From: Salinivirgaceae bacterium
Lineage (GTDB): Bacteria > Bacteroidota > Bacteroidia > Bacteroidales > SZUA-534
Direction: 5' to 3'
Assembly (NCBI GenBank): GCA_017474765.1
Contig: JAFVGW010000025.1
Span: forward strand, 1 to 64,000
Length of the DNA: 64,000 nt
The notes beneath the pieces were generated by a model. It had not been told where the DNA came from. It ran no database searches and saw only the letters and a list, made by a program, of their open reading frames with translations. Each line of letters starts with the position of its first letter. Within the stretch, counting starts at the first letter, position 1. Below, piece after piece: positions 24,453 through 34,441 of this stretch. The translations under genes and the position numbers were made by a program.

Positions 24453-25034
24453 ATGTACGAATACATTCAGGGGCGGATTGCGGAACTGACACCGACGTAT
24501 GTTGTCATCGACAATGGCGGCATCGGCTATATGATTCTCATTTCGCTTAACACATACACTGCTCTTTCGGGCAAAGAACAGGCCATTATTTTTGTGCATC
24601 ACATTGTGCGAGAGGACGCCCAACTCTTCTACGGATTCGCGTCGAAGACAGAGCGCGAGGTGTTCCGCCTGCTGCTCACCGTTTCGGGCGTGGGGGCAGG
24701 CACGGCACGGATGATTCTCTCGTCGCTGAGTGCCAGCGAGTTACGCGACGCGGTGCTCACGGGCAACGTCAATATCATCAAAGGCGTGAAGGGCGTGGGA
24801 CTGAAGACGGCCGAAAGAGTGATTGTTGATTTGAAGGACAAAATCGGAAAGACCGAAGCAAACACTGATTTTTTGTTCGCTCAAAGCAATACAAACCGCG
24901 AAGAAGCGTTATCTGCTTTAGTCGCTTTGGGTTTCCAGAAGAACCTTGTCGAAAAACTGCTCGACAAGTTGCTTAAGGAAGACCCGACGATGAAGGTTGA
25001 GGATATGGTGAAGAAAGCCTTAAAATCCATATAA
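24453..25034 (+). CDS. ruvA: Holliday junction DNA helicase subunit RuvA
   Basis: 193 residues, normal length. The N-terminal OB-fold begins MYEYIQGRIAELTPTYVVID. Two helix-hairpin-helix motifs follow (LLTVSGVGAGTARMILSSL and IKGVKGVGLKTAERVIVDL). Domain III is at the C-terminus (EEALSALVALGFQKNLVEKL). RuvA binds four-way junctions and recruits the RuvB motor. In many Bacteroidota ruvA precedes sprA, as here (87-bp gap); the link is genomic, not functional. Confidence 0.97.
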   Translation: MYEYIQGRIAELTPTYVVIDNGGIGYMILISLNTYTALSGKEQAIIFVHHIVREDAQLFYGFASKTEREVFRLLLTVSGVGAGTARMILSSLSASELRDAVLTGNVNIIKGVKGVGLKTAERVIVDLKDKIGKTEANTDFLFAQSNTNREEALSALVALGFQKNLVEKLLDKLLKEDPTMKVEDMVKKALKSI

Positions 25035-25121
25035 AACATTGGACGGCAGGCAGATGCGGCCGTCCTGTTGAAAAGAGTCACGAATGGGGAAGCAACTAAG
25101 GGTCCCATATAGTTTTTTCAG

Positions 25122-28100
25122 ATGAGGTCGATGTACGGAACAAAGTTGTGTGCGTTGATAGCGGCTTTTGTTATGCTTGCCGCCAATGTCAGTGCGCAGC
25201 AGACAGGCGACACGGCCGCGCCGCGCTACCGCATTGCCAGGCCGCCGCGCACGCCCTATGAGCCTGTGCGTCCAGCATCGAACATCGGGCTGAAAGACCC
25301 GTCGAACTTCACCAACGAAGTTGAGTATGACGACGAAACCGACCAATACATCATTCACCAGAAGGTTGGTGGCGTTGATGTGAGACCGCCGTTCACAATG
25401 TCACGCGAAGAGTATGGCGACTACGACGTGAACAACTCTCTGAAAAACTACTGGCGGCAGCGCTATCGCAACGAGAGTTTCGAGCGCCAGGGCGGCTCGT
25501 TCACCAAGTTCAACGTTGATAATGAACTGTTTGAGACCATCTTCGGCAGCAATGTAATCGACATCAAGCCGCAGGGAACAGCATCGCTCAAATTCGGTCT
25601 GAAAATCACCAATACTGAGAACCCCAATATTGCGCAATCGCTCAGGCGCCAGACCATTTTCGACTTCAAAGAGAATATTCAGATGAGCGTGGCTGGAAAA
25701 ATCGGTGACAATCTTGAGATGAAAATCAGTTATGACACAGAATCACAGTTCGATTTCGACAATACCATCAACCTGAAATTCCAGGGCAAAGAGGACGACA
25801 TCATCCAGAAGATTGAGGCTGGAAACGTGTCGCTGCCGCTATCGACATCGCTCATCACGGGCAGTCAGAGTCTGTTTGGCGTGCTCACCGAGTTGAAATT
25901 TGGCAAACTGTACGTATCGACGGTCATATCGCAGCAGAAGGGCGAGTCGAAAACCATTACCACGCAGGGCGGCGCGCAGGTGAGCCAGTTCGATGTGTCG
26001 GCTGTGGATTACGACAAGAACCGCCACTTCTTCCTTTCGCACTTCTTCCGCTCGCAGTACGACAGGGCACTGAAGCAGTTGCCGCTGATTGTCACAAGCG
26101 TGCAGATTACGAAGGTTGAGGTGTGGGTGACCAATACCAAACGCTCGACAGAGAATGCACATAACATTGTGGCTTTCATGGATTTGGGCGAGGAACGCGA
26201 GGAATATCAGATGTATAACCGCAAGGACCGCGCCGTGCTGAATCCGAACATCGGCTTTATGGGCAACAGAGCGCCTGACAACAACGCCAACACGCTCTAC
26301 AAACAGATTCTGGGCGTGCCCAATGTGCGCAACATCGACCAGGTGACAAAGGCTCTGGCCGACGAAGGTCTGGCTGGCGCCCGCGACTATGAGAAGGTTG
26401 AGTACGCCCGCAAACTGAACAGCAACGAGTACACCGTGAACACGCAGTTGGGCTACATCACGCTGAACAGTGCGCTCAACGGCGATGAGGTTCTGGCCGT
26501 GGCCTATGAGTACACCGTCGACGGAATGAGTTACAAGGTGGGTGAGTTCACAAGTGACGGCATCACCAATCCCGACAACCTGATTGTCAAACTGTTGAAG
26601 GGCAGCAACTTTACACCAAAATATCCCAACTGGGACCTGATGATGAAGAACGTCTATTCGCTCGACGCCTACCAACTCAATGCTAAGGATTTTGTGCTCG
26701 AGGTTGAATACTACAACAACAAATCAAGGGTTAGGAAACTCTCGAACGCTTTTCTGAGTGAGGAAATCAAGAATGCCAAACTGCTGAACCTGATGGGTTT
26801 GGACAACTTGAACAGCAAAAACGACTACGTTGAAGGCGGCAACGGCTATTTCGACTTTATTCCTGGCGTGACGGTGAACACCACCAACGGCCGCGTCTAT
26901 TTCCCCGTGGTTGAGCCTTTCGGCGGACATCTGCATGACACTTTGGGCGGCGATTTGCAGTCGAAAGATTTTGTGTTCCAAGAACTTTACGACTCAACGC
27001 AATACAAGGCTCAGCAGATGACATCGAAGAGTAAATTCTACCTGCATGGCTCGTACAAATCGTCGGGCGGGTCGGAAATATCGCTCAACTCGTTCAACAT
27101 TCCGCAAGGCTCGGTAGTGGTGACGGCAGGCGGCATAACTCTCACAGAGAATGTCGATTACACAGTCGATTACAGCATGGGCCGCGTGAAAATCATCAAC
27201 GAGAGTTATCTGGTTTCGGGCACGCCAATCAAGGTGTCGCTAGAGAGCAATTCAACGTTCAGCCTGATGGAAAAAACGCTGCTGGGCACGCATTTGGACT
27301 ATCGCTTCAGCGACCGCTTCAACCTGGGTGCCACCGTGATGCACCTGAACGAGAAACCTACCACCACAAAGGTGAACGTGGGCGAAGACCCCATCTCGAA
27401 CACCATCTGGGGTCTGAACGGCTCGTATGAGGTTGAGTTGCCGCTGCTCACCAAATTCCTTGACTGGCTGCCACTTATCGAGACGAAAGAGAAATCGACA
27501 ATGTCGCTGCAAGGTGAATACGCACAACTGGTGCCTGGCCACAACCGCAGGGCTGTGGGTAAGTCGGGCGAGGTTTACATCGATGACTTTGAGAGCAGCG
27601 AGTCGAGTTACGATATGACCAACCGCGAGGCGTGGACGCTGGCCAGCATCCCGCAAGGCAACATTTTCCGCGAGGCCGACCTTTTCAACAACATTGAGGC
27701 GGGCTACAACCGCGCCAAAATAGCATGGTACAAGATTGACCCGCTGATGTTCCAGGCCAGTTCGCCAGTGTCGAAGGCAGAGCAGTCGCGGCTGAACGCC
27801 TACCGCGTGCCCGAACTGAACATCTACCCCAACCGCGACCAATCGTCGGGCGACGCCATCTATCTGACAACCTTCGATGTGGCCTTCGACCCGACCATCC
27901 GCGGCCCATACAACTACAGCACCGACGACTACGACCGCACGGGCCGTTTCCGCAATCCGCAGGACAAGTGGGGCGGCATTATGCGCGAAACGACAACCAA
28001 AAACTTCGAGACATCGAACATTGAATACCTTGAGTTCTGGATGATGGACCCGTTTGTTGAGGAAGACTCGCTCAACCCTGGCGGCCAACTCTATTTCAAC

Positions 28101-31100
28101 TTCGGTAATATATCAGAGGACGTGCTGAAAGACAGCCGTAAGAGTTACGAGAACGGCCTGCCGACCAACTATCCGCCCGACCCCGCAGAGTATGACGAGA
28201 CGGCGTGGGGACGCGTGCCTGCCGTGCAGAAGAGCAACATCAGTTTTGTGAACGAAGAGAGCCAGCGACGCTATCAGGACGTGGGTCTCGACGGACTGAG
28301 CAGTTCATCGTTCAGCGGCGGGCCGTCGGACGAGCAGGTGTTCTTCTCAACCTATCTCGACCGACTTGAGAGCGTTTTGGACCCCGATGTCTTTCGCGAG
28401 TTCCGCGCCGACCCGTCGGGCGATGATTATCACTATTTTAAGGGCGGCGATTATGACGAGGCTGGCTACGGAATTGTTGACCGCTATATGAACTACAACA
28501 ACCCCGAGGGCAACTCGCCTGTGAGCACTGGCTCCACATCAACCTACGCCACGTCGAAGCCTGATGTTGAGGATATTAACGGCGATTACACGCTGAGTGA
28601 GGGCGAGTCGTACTTCCAGTACCGTGTGGACCTGAACCGCGACAACATGATGGTCGGCTCGAACTATATTGTTGACGAGCGCAATGTGACCAACTCGCTG
28701 CCAAGCGGCGAGCGCAAGGCTGTGAAATGGTACTTGTTCCGCATTCCGCTCAACTCAAATGCACGCCAGCAGGTGGGCGACATCGAAGACTTTACATCAA
28801 TCCGCTTTATGCGTATGTTCCTTCACGGATGGCAGCAGAAAGTTGTTCTGCGTTTCGCCACTCTCGACCTTGTGAAGGGCGACTGGTTCACCTACGACTA
28901 CGACCTGAAGGCTGGCAACGAGGCTCTTCTGTCGAACAACGAGAACAACGACGAGTCGGCCGCATCGTTCAGCATCTCGACGGTGAACATTGAGGAAAAT
29001 GGCAGCCGTGCGCCAGTGAACTACCTGCTGCCAGTGGGCGTGACACGCGAGCAGGACCCGTCGCAGACGCAACTTGTGGAACTCAACGAGCAGAGCATGA
29101 CCATGAAGGTGACTGGTTTGGGCGACGGCTACTCGAAAGCCGTTTACAAGACGATAAACCTTGACATGCGTAACTATGAGAAACTCAAGATGTTCATCCA
29201 TGCTGAGGCTGTGGACGACGAATCATCGCTGAGCGACGACGAGATAACCTGCTTCATCCGCATCGGACAGGATTACACCGAAAACTACTACGAGTACGAG
29301 GTGCCGCTGAAGGTTACACCGTGGTGGACATCGCGCCCGTACCCCGACAATAATGACAACCGCCGTCTGGTTTGGCCTGACGATAACAGCATGGAAATTA
29401 TTTTCAGCGAGTTGGTCGATGCCAAACTTGAGCGCAATGCTGAGATAAAATCGGGCAATCCGTCGGTGTCGCAGACCATGCCCTACGTGGTGACAACGGG
29501 CAGCGGCCGCACCAAACGCAGGATTACCGTGATGGGTAACCCGAACATTGCTATCGTGAAATCGCTGATGATTGGCGTGCGCAACCCGCTGCAGAAAGAC
29601 AACGTGTTCACCAATGCCGACGACGGACAGGCAAAATCGGCTGAGATTTGGGTTAACGAGTTGAGACTCACCGATTTCAATGAGAGTGGCGGTTGGGCGG
29701 CTCAGGGCGCCGTGAACATCAAAATGGCCGATTTGGGTAACGTGAACGTGGCTGGAAGCACCACGCAGGCTGGGTTCGGCTCTATCGAGCAATCGACATC
29801 GGAACGCTCGATGGAACAGACCAACTCGGTGGACGTGGCCGCCAACATTGAGTTGGGCAAACTCTTCCCGAAAGACGCCAACGTGCGCATCCCGATGTTC
29901 ATGAGTTACTCGCGAATGGCTGTCAATCCTGAATACAATCCGTTCGACCCCGACGTGAAGATTAAGGAAGGCACCAAGGGCATGTCGCGCTCTGAACGCA
30001 AAGAGTATATGGATGGCATTCAAGACCTTACCGAACGCCGAAGCATCAGTTTCACCAACGTTGGCGTGGGTCAGCGCACAAAGAAGAAGCAGACATCGAA
30101 GGCCGATGAAGAGAACATGACGGAACGGCAGAAGAAGCGCCAGGCGAAGAAAAACAAAAACTCGAACAAGACGCACTTCTACTCACCATCGAACCTGAGC
30201 GCAAGTTACGCCTACGTCGAAGAGAAGCATTCGGACTACAGCGTGAAGTACGATAATACTACAACTCACAGTGGCTCACTCAATTACACGTTCAACAACC
30301 AGCCGAAGGCCATTGAGCCGTTCAAGAAATCTAAACTGCTCAAAAAGCCGTATCTGCGGATTGTGGGCGATATGAACTTCTATCTGGCACCAGCCCAAAT
30401 CGCATGGCGCACAGGCATGAAACGCCAGTATAACGAGACCAAACTGCGCAACATCAGCATGGGAATGACATCGGGCGGCGAAGATTACACGCCGACGTGC
30501 GACAAATCGTTCGATTGGGAACGCGAGTTCAGCATCAAATACAACCTGTCGAAGGGCATCAAGTTCACCTGGATGATGAACACCATGACAATTATTGAAG
30601 AGCCCGCAGGATTGATTGATAAGACAAACCGTACTGAGTATGAGCAGTTTAAGAAAGATGTTTGGGAATCGATTATGGAAGGCGGCCTGGCCAAAGAGCA
30701 CAATCAGAAGTTCACGGCTTCGTACACCGTGCCCATCAACAAAATTCCGCTTCTGAACTGGACATCGCTCACGGCGCGCTACGCATCGACCTACCAGTGG
30801 GACCGCGGGCCCGAAGTGAAGGACTCGTCGCTCTACACGGGCAACACCATCGGCAACACCAACCAGATAAACATCAACGCTCAGGGCAATCTCGACAACC
30901 TGTACAAGAAAGTCAAACCGCTCGATGAGTTGACAAAGAAATACAAGCAGACGCGTGAGAAACGGCTTGCGCAGAAGACGGAAACAGTGAAGGCCACCAA
31001 AGAAGGATTCAAGGCCAAAAAAGGCGCGTCCAAAGTGGTGAGCCACAACTTGCGCACGTCGGATGACATTGTGGTGAAGGTGGCGGTTGGCGGCAAAGAA

Positions 31101-32657
31101 GTGAAATCGTCATTCACGGTGCTGAACGACAATCGTGTGAAAGTGACTGTGGATGAAGATGTTGACGATGCCGTAGTGACCATCACAGGCAAGCGGTTGA
31201 CGCACGATTCGCCCGTCCGTCGGGTGATGGAAGGGGTGGGGCTGGCCATCATCGGATTCAAAAACGTGTCGTTTGCCTACACCGAGTCGAACGCCATGAC
31301 GCTCGAAGGCTACAGGCCAAACTACAGTTTTGCCGAACTGCGCAAAACACCTGGTCTGGCCTTCATCTTTGGCTATCAGGACACCGCTTTCGCTGAGCGC
31401 GAAGCCCGCCGCGGCCACCTTATCGACAACATTAACCTGATTCAGCCGTTCCTGACATCGAACCAGCGCCGCGTCGACATCAAGGCAACCTATCAGCCCG
31501 TGAAGGCTCTCAAAATCGACTTCACAGGTCAGCGCACCATCACCAAAAAAACAAGCGAGTACTACCTGATGGGCAACTACGACGCCAAACACGACCAGTA
31601 CGATGTCTATCGTTCAACGCGCATGGAATCGGGTGCTTACAACGTAACTGTGTGGACGTTGAACACAGCCTTCGGCGACCGCCCGACAGAGAAAAACACA
31701 CAGTCGAAGGCGTTTGAAGAGTACCGCCGCAATCTTCACAAATTTGCGTGGGAACAGGCCAACATGCGCCGCGGCCACGAGCCCGACTATTTCCCCGCCT
31801 ACGAGCCTATGGGCGAGTCGGACACAACAATGCCTGCGGGCTATTCAATCTCGAACCCCGACATTGCCGTGCCAGCCTTCCTGGCCGCCTACACTGGGCG
31901 CAACAACGGGCAGGACTTCACCACATGGAAAAACTTCCGCCCTGGCTGGAAAGTCAAATGGGACGGTCTGACAGCCTACAAGCCTATCAGCAAGAAAGTC
32001 AAGAACATATCGCTCTCGCACGGCTACCAGAGCACCTTCAGTGTGGGCTCGTTCATGAGCAGCAAGGGCTACAACTACGAGCAGGCACGCAATCCAGAGT
32101 ACGGCAACATGTCGTGGTCGGTGGCCGAAGTGGGCGACGGCAGACTGTTTGTGCCTTACTACGACATCACATCGTTCTCAATAACCGAAGCCTTCACACC
32201 GCTGTTCGGTGTGGATGTGACGTGGCTCAACAGCCTGAGTTCGCGGTTCGAGTACAAGCGCAGCCGCACCATGACTATGAACCTGACCAACAGCCAGATG
32301 CTCGAACTCTACAAGCGCGAGTATGTGGTTGGCGCGGGCTACCGAATCCAGGAACTTGTGCTGCCGTTCAAGAACCGTCAGGGCGAGCAGTTTGTGAGCG
32401 ACTGCAATCTGCGTGCCGACTTCACCGTCAGCGACAACATCACCGTCACCCGCGACCTTCTGCTGCGCAACGATGAAATCACATCGGGCCAGTTGGGCCT
32501 GTCGATGAACCTGTCGGCCGAATACGAACTCAACGACAAGGTGACGCTGCGGCTCTACTACGACTACGACCTGATGAGCCCCAAAACCACCAACTCGTAT
32601 AAGAACACCACGGCTGAATTCGGCTTTGAGTTGAAATTCTCATTATCAAAACTTTAG
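25122..32657 (+). CDS. sprA: T9SS outer-membrane translocon SprA (Sov)
   Basis: 2,511 residues, in the usual range for SprA. It is the giant 36-strand barrel through which T9SS substrates cross the outer membrane. Signal peptide at the N-terminus (ALIAAFVMLAANVSA, then Q); ATG at 25122 or 25131. SprA N-terminal-type segments are visible (for example TASLKFGLKITNTENPNIAQ, and TFDFKENIQMSVAGKIG-like sequence). Periplasmic plug-region motifs include YIDDFESS and DPNIAIVKSLMIGVRNPL-like stretches. The sequence ends in barrel strands (ELNDKVTLRLYYDYDLMSP, FELKFSLSKL), a typical Omp85-independent terminal strand. Complete and undisrupted. porQ begins 3 bp after its stop. Confidence 0.96.
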   Translation: MRSMYGTKLCALIAAFVMLAANVSAQQTGDTAAPRYRIARPPRTPYEPVRPASNIGLKDPSNFTNEVEYDDETDQYIIHQKVGGVDVRPPFTMSREEYGDYDVNNSLKNYWRQRYRNESFERQGGSFTKFNVDNELFETIFGSNVIDIKPQGTASLKFGLKITNTENPNIAQSLRRQTIFDFKENIQMSVAGKIGDNLEMKISYDTESQFDFDNTINLKFQGKEDDIIQKIEAGNVSLPLSTSLITGSQSLFGVLTELKFGKLYVSTVISQQKGESKTITTQGGAQVSQFDVSAVDYDKNRHFFLSHFFRSQYDRALKQLPLIVTSVQITKVEVWVTNTKRSTENAHNIVAFMDLGEEREEYQMYNRKDRAVLNPNIGFMGNRAPDNNANTLYKQILGVPNVRNIDQVTKALADEGLAGARDYEKVEYARKLNSNEYTVNTQLGYITLNSALNGDEVLAVAYEYTVDGMSYKVGEFTSDGITNPDNLIVKLLKGSNFTPKYPNWDLMMKNVYSLDAYQLNAKDFVLEVEYYNNKSRVRKLSNAFLSEEIKNAKLLNLMGLDNLNSKNDYVEGGNGYFDFIPGVTVNTTNGRVYFPVVEPFGGHLHDTLGGDLQSKDFVFQELYDSTQYKAQQMTSKSKFYLHGSYKSSGGSEISLNSFNIPQGSVVVTAGGITLTENVDYTVDYSMGRVKIINESYLVSGTPIKVSLESNSTFSLMEKTLLGTHLDYRFSDRFNLGATVMHLNEKPTTTKVNVGEDPISNTIWGLNGSYEVELPLLTKFLDWLPLIETKEKSTMSLQGEYAQLVPGHNRRAVGKSGEVYIDDFESSESSYDMTNREAWTLASIPQGNIFREADLFNNIEAGYNRAKIAWYKIDPLMFQASSPVSKAEQSRLNAYRVPELNIYPNRDQSSGDAIYLTTFDVAFDPTIRGPYNYSTDDYDRTGRFRNPQDKWGGIMRETTTKNFETSNIEYLEFWMMDPFVEEDSLNPGGQLYFNFGNISEDVLKDSRKSYENGLPTNYPPDPAEYDETAWGRVPAVQKSNISFVNEESQRRYQDVGLDGLSSSSFSGGPSDEQVFFSTYLDRLESVLDPDVFREFRADPSGDDYHYFKGGDYDEAGYGIVDRYMNYNNPEGNSPVSTGSTSTYATSKPDVEDINGDYTLSEGESYFQYRVDLNRDNMMVGSNYIVDERNVTNSLPSGERKAVKWYLFRIPLNSNARQQVGDIEDFTSIRFMRMFLHGWQQKVVLRFATLDLVKGDWFTYDYDLKAGNEALLSNNENNDESAASFSISTVNIEENGSRAPVNYLLPVGVTREQDPSQTQLVELNEQSMTMKVTGLGDGYSKAVYKTINLDMRNYEKLKMFIHAEAVDDESSLSDDEITCFIRIGQDYTENYYEYEVPLKVTPWWTSRPYPDNNDNRRLVWPDDNSMEIIFSELVDAKLERNAEIKSGNPSVSQTMPYVVTTGSGRTKRRITVMGNPNIAIVKSLMIGVRNPLQKDNVFTNADDGQAKSAEIWVNELRLTDFNESGGWAAQGAVNIKMADLGNVNVAGSTTQAGFGSIEQSTSERSMEQTNSVDVAANIELGKLFPKDANVRIPMFMSYSRMAVNPEYNPFDPDVKIKEGTKGMSRSERKEYMDGIQDLTERRSISFTNVGVGQRTKKKQTSKADEENMTERQKKRQAKKNKNSNKTHFYSPSNLSASYAYVEEKHSDYSVKYDNTTTHSGSLNYTFNNQPKAIEPFKKSKLLKKPYLRIVGDMNFYLAPAQIAWRTGMKRQYNETKLRNISMGMTSGGEDYTPTCDKSFDWEREFSIKYNLSKGIKFTWMMNTMTIIEEPAGLIDKTNRTEYEQFKKDVWESIMEGGLAKEHNQKFTASYTVPINKIPLLNWTSLTARYASTYQWDRGPEVKDSSLYTGNTIGNTNQININAQGNLDNLYKKVKPLDELTKKYKQTREKRLAQKTETVKATKEGFKAKKGASKVVSHNLRTSDDIVVKVAVGGKEVKSSFTVLNDNRVKVTVDEDVDDAVVTITGKRLTHDSPVRRVMEGVGLAIIGFKNVSFAYTESNAMTLEGYRPNYSFAELRKTPGLAFIFGYQDTAFAEREARRGHLIDNINLIQPFLTSNQRRVDIKATYQPVKALKIDFTGQRTITKKTSEYYLMGNYDAKHDQYDVYRSTRMESGAYNVTVWTLNTAFGDRPTEKNTQSKAFEEYRRNLHKFAWEQANMRRGHEPDYFPAYEPMGESDTTMPAGYSISNPDIAVPAFLAAYTGRNNGQDFTTWKNFRPGWKVKWDGLTAYKPISKKVKNISLSHGYQSTFSVGSFMSSKGYNYEQARNPEYGNMSWSVAEVGDGRLFVPYYDITSFSITEAFTPLFGVDVTWLNSLSSRFEYKRSRTMTMNLTNSQMLELYKREYVVGAGYRIQELVLPFKNRQGEQFVSDCNLRADFTVSDNITVTRDLLLRNDEITSGQLGLSMNLSAEYELNDKVTLRLYYDYDLMSPKTTNSYKNTTAEFGFELKFSLSKL

Positions 32658-32660
32658 GCG

Positions 32661-33698
32661 ATGAAGGGGTGGGGGTTTTCAATCGGTTTTTTCACTCGGT
32701 TCTGCCTTTCGGCGATGACCGCAATGCTCTGCCTGACTGCCGCCGCGCAGCCCGTTTATGAGTTTGCCGCCATTCCTGCATCGGCGCGCGTTGCCGCAAT
32801 GGGCGGCGTGCCGCTGGCCATCACTGAGCCCGATTTGGGCATTGCCGCAACAAACCCTACGTTTCTGCCTTATATTGAGAATCAGAAGGTTGCGGCTGAC
32901 TATGTGAACTATATTGCCGACATTTCAATCGGCCACGCATCGTATTGTTTTCAAGACAGCCGCGTGCCAGGCACAATGGCAGTCGGAATTCAATATTTGA
33001 ACGGTGGCAAGAACACACGCTACGATGTTTTTGGTAACGAAGCAGGTTCGTTCTCAACCAACGAGTATGCCTTCCATCTGTCGTACGGCCGCCGCTTCGA
33101 CTCGTGCCTGGCCATTGGCGCCACGTTGAAACCTGTTTTGTCGTTTGTGGCGGGCTATTCGTCAGTTGGACTGATGGCCGACATTTCAGCCAGTTACACC
33201 TTTAACGAAGGCCGTACAGCCGCATCGGCACTGCTGCGCAACGCAGGCTCGCAAATCACCGCCTACGACGAACACTACGGTCGCGTGCCATTCGATGCAT
33301 CAATAGCCGTCAGCCACCAACTTGAGCACGCGCCTTTCCGCCTGTCGCTGGTTCTGCAGCAGTTGCAGAAACCCCGCCTGAACGCCGACAGCAAAAACAC
33401 TACAGAACCAGGTTCCGAAGTTGAGCGCGACAACATCACATTGCCATCATTCGCTGATAATATCCTGCGCCACTGCGTTTTTGGAATTGAAGCCTTTCCT
33501 GGCAAACAGTTTAATTTGCGCGTGGGCTTCAACTACAACCGCCGCCAGGAACTGAAACTGAAAGACGCGCCTGGCATGGCAGGAATGTCATTAGGTTTCG
33601 GCTTGCGCCTGAAACGTTTCAGTGTCGAGTACGCCCACGCCCGCTACACACTCTCGGGCGCATCGAACCATTTTTCGGTGGTGGTGAATGTGAGGTGA
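32661..33698 (+). CDS. porQ: T9SS protein PorQ
   Basis: 345 residues, normal for PorQ. A signal peptide is present (FCLSAMTAMLCLTAAA, then Q). The mature N-terminus shows the PorQ/PorV-type pattern FAAIPASARVAAMGGVPLAI, followed by outer-membrane-barrel strands and an aromatic-rich end (ARYTLSGASNHFSVVVNVR). In P. gingivalis PorQ anchors PorZ, part of the attachment complex that transfers lipopolysaccharide to T9SS cargo. Located 3 bp after sprA, so probably co-transcribed. PorV, PorU and PorZ are not in this window. Confidence 0.92.
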   Translation: MKGWGFSIGFFTRFCLSAMTAMLCLTAAAQPVYEFAAIPASARVAAMGGVPLAITEPDLGIAATNPTFLPYIENQKVAADYVNYIADISIGHASYCFQDSRVPGTMAVGIQYLNGGKNTRYDVFGNEAGSFSTNEYAFHLSYGRRFDSCLAIGATLKPVLSFVAGYSSVGLMADISASYTFNEGRTAASALLRNAGSQITAYDEHYGRVPFDASIAVSHQLEHAPFRLSLVLQQLQKPRLNADSKNTTEPGSEVERDNITLPSFADNILRHCVFGIEAFPGKQFNLRVGFNYNRRQELKLKDAPGMAGMSLGFGLRLKRFSVEYAHARYTLSGASNHFSVVVNVR

Positions 33699-33742
33699 GA
33701 ATGTGGCTAAAAAAGCAGAATCAAAAAAATTGTGACTTTTAG

Positions 33743-33773
33743 TTTGTTAATGAAAGCCAAATTCATACTTTTG
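33743..33773 (+). promoter_or_regulatory. Promoter of tRNA-Ser(GCU)
   Basis: TTTG (33743-33746), 19 bases, TACTTTTG (33766-33773): the best match to the Bacteroidota consensus in the window. The tRNA begins 40 bases later. Confidence 0.75.
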
Positions 33774-33812
33774 CACCGCTTTGTGAAAAGCACGTTCAGC
33801 ACAGAACACTTT

Positions 33813-33903
33813 GGAGAGGTGGGTGAGTGGCTGAAACCAACAGTTTGCTAAACTGTCGTACGCGATTAGTGTACCACGAGTTCGAATCTCGTCCTCTCCG
33901 CCA
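33813..33903 (+). tRNA. tRNA-Ser, anticodon GCU, CCA encoded
   Basis: Acceptor stem GGAGAGG pairs with CCTCTCC, discriminator G, then an encoded CCA. Anticodon stem-loop ACAGT-TTGCTAA-ACTGT gives anticodon GCT, reading AGC/AGU. A long variable arm (class II tRNA) and a TTCGAAT T-loop are present. Own promoter and terminator. Confidence 0.97.
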
Positions 33904-33905
33904 AG

Positions 33906-33930
33906 CCGCCTCAAAAAAGGCGGTTTTTTT
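33906..33930 (+). terminator. Intrinsic terminator after tRNA-Ser(GCU)
   Basis: CCGCC-TCAAAAAA-GGCGG followed by seven T. It ends exactly before a possible GTG at 33931, arguing against that codon as a start for the next gene. Confidence 0.92.
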
Positions 33931-33957
33931 GTGGCCGAAACTAAAACCTTTAGCGAT

Positions 33958-34290
33958 ATGGAACTTACAATCAGTCAGGCGCAGCAGCAGGTTGACGAAT
34001 GGATAAAGACCTACGGTGTGCGCTATTTCAGCGAATTGACAAACATGGTTCTACTCACTGAAGAAGTGGGAGAACTGGCGCGAATTGTTGCGCGGACCTA
34101 CGGTGAGCAGTCTTTCAAAGAAAGTGACCGCCAGAAAAATCTTGCCGACGAGATGGCCGATGTGCTTTGGGTTCTTATTTGTCTTGCCAACCAAACTGGT
34201 ACAGACCTAACCGAGGCTTTCGCCCGCAACATCGAAAAGAAAACCCAGCGTGATAGTGGCCGGCATATCAACAATCCGAAACTACGCTGA
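33958..34290 (+). CDS. MazG-like nucleotide pyrophosphohydrolase
   Basis: 110 residues from the ATG at 33958 (MELTISQAQQQVDEW). A GTG at 33931 is in frame but touches the tRNA terminator and is rejected. The MazG fold motifs are present: LLTEEVGELARIVART (EExxE metal ligands) and ADEMADVLWVLICLANQTG (ExxxD pair). Family members hydrolyse nucleoside triphosphates to monophosphate and pyrophosphate, cleaning up abnormal nucleotides. Single-domain length is typical. Ends in a terminator. Confidence 0.9.
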   Translation: MELTISQAQQQVDEWIKTYGVRYFSELTNMVLLTEEVGELARIVARTYGEQSFKESDRQKNLADEMADVLWVLICLANQTGTDLTEAFARNIEKKTQRDSGRHINNPKLR

Positions 34291-34331
34291 AAGCAATTTC
34301 TACCATTATAATTGTTCGAAGAGAATAACCA

Positions 34332-34367
34332 AAAAAATAGAAAGGCCTCTGTCATGGAAGCCTTTTT
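34332..34367. terminator. Probable bidirectional terminator between mazG-like gene and purM
   Basis: AAAGGC (34341-34346) pairs with GCCTTT (34360-34365). An A run precedes and a T run follows, so it can serve the convergent genes on both sides. Confidence 0.65.
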
Positions 34368-34407
34368 GTTTTGTAAATAGTGTAAAATCCTGATATTCAA
34401 ACTATTC

Positions 34408-34440
34408 CCGCCTTCAATCCTTCTGTCCTTCAATCCTTGA
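34408..34440. repeat. Dispersed CCTTCAATCC-type repeat
   Basis: CCGCCTTCAATCCTTCTGTC followed by CTTCAATCCTTG. A related sequence in inverted orientation lies at 40994-41025. It directly adjoins the purM stop codon. Confidence 0.6.
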
Positions 34441-34441
34441 C

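Noticed and set aside
33931..33957. GTG start for the MazG-like gene at 33931
   Set aside because: It would begin at the last base of the tRNA terminator's T run; the ATG at 33958 starts at the family's usual N-terminus.
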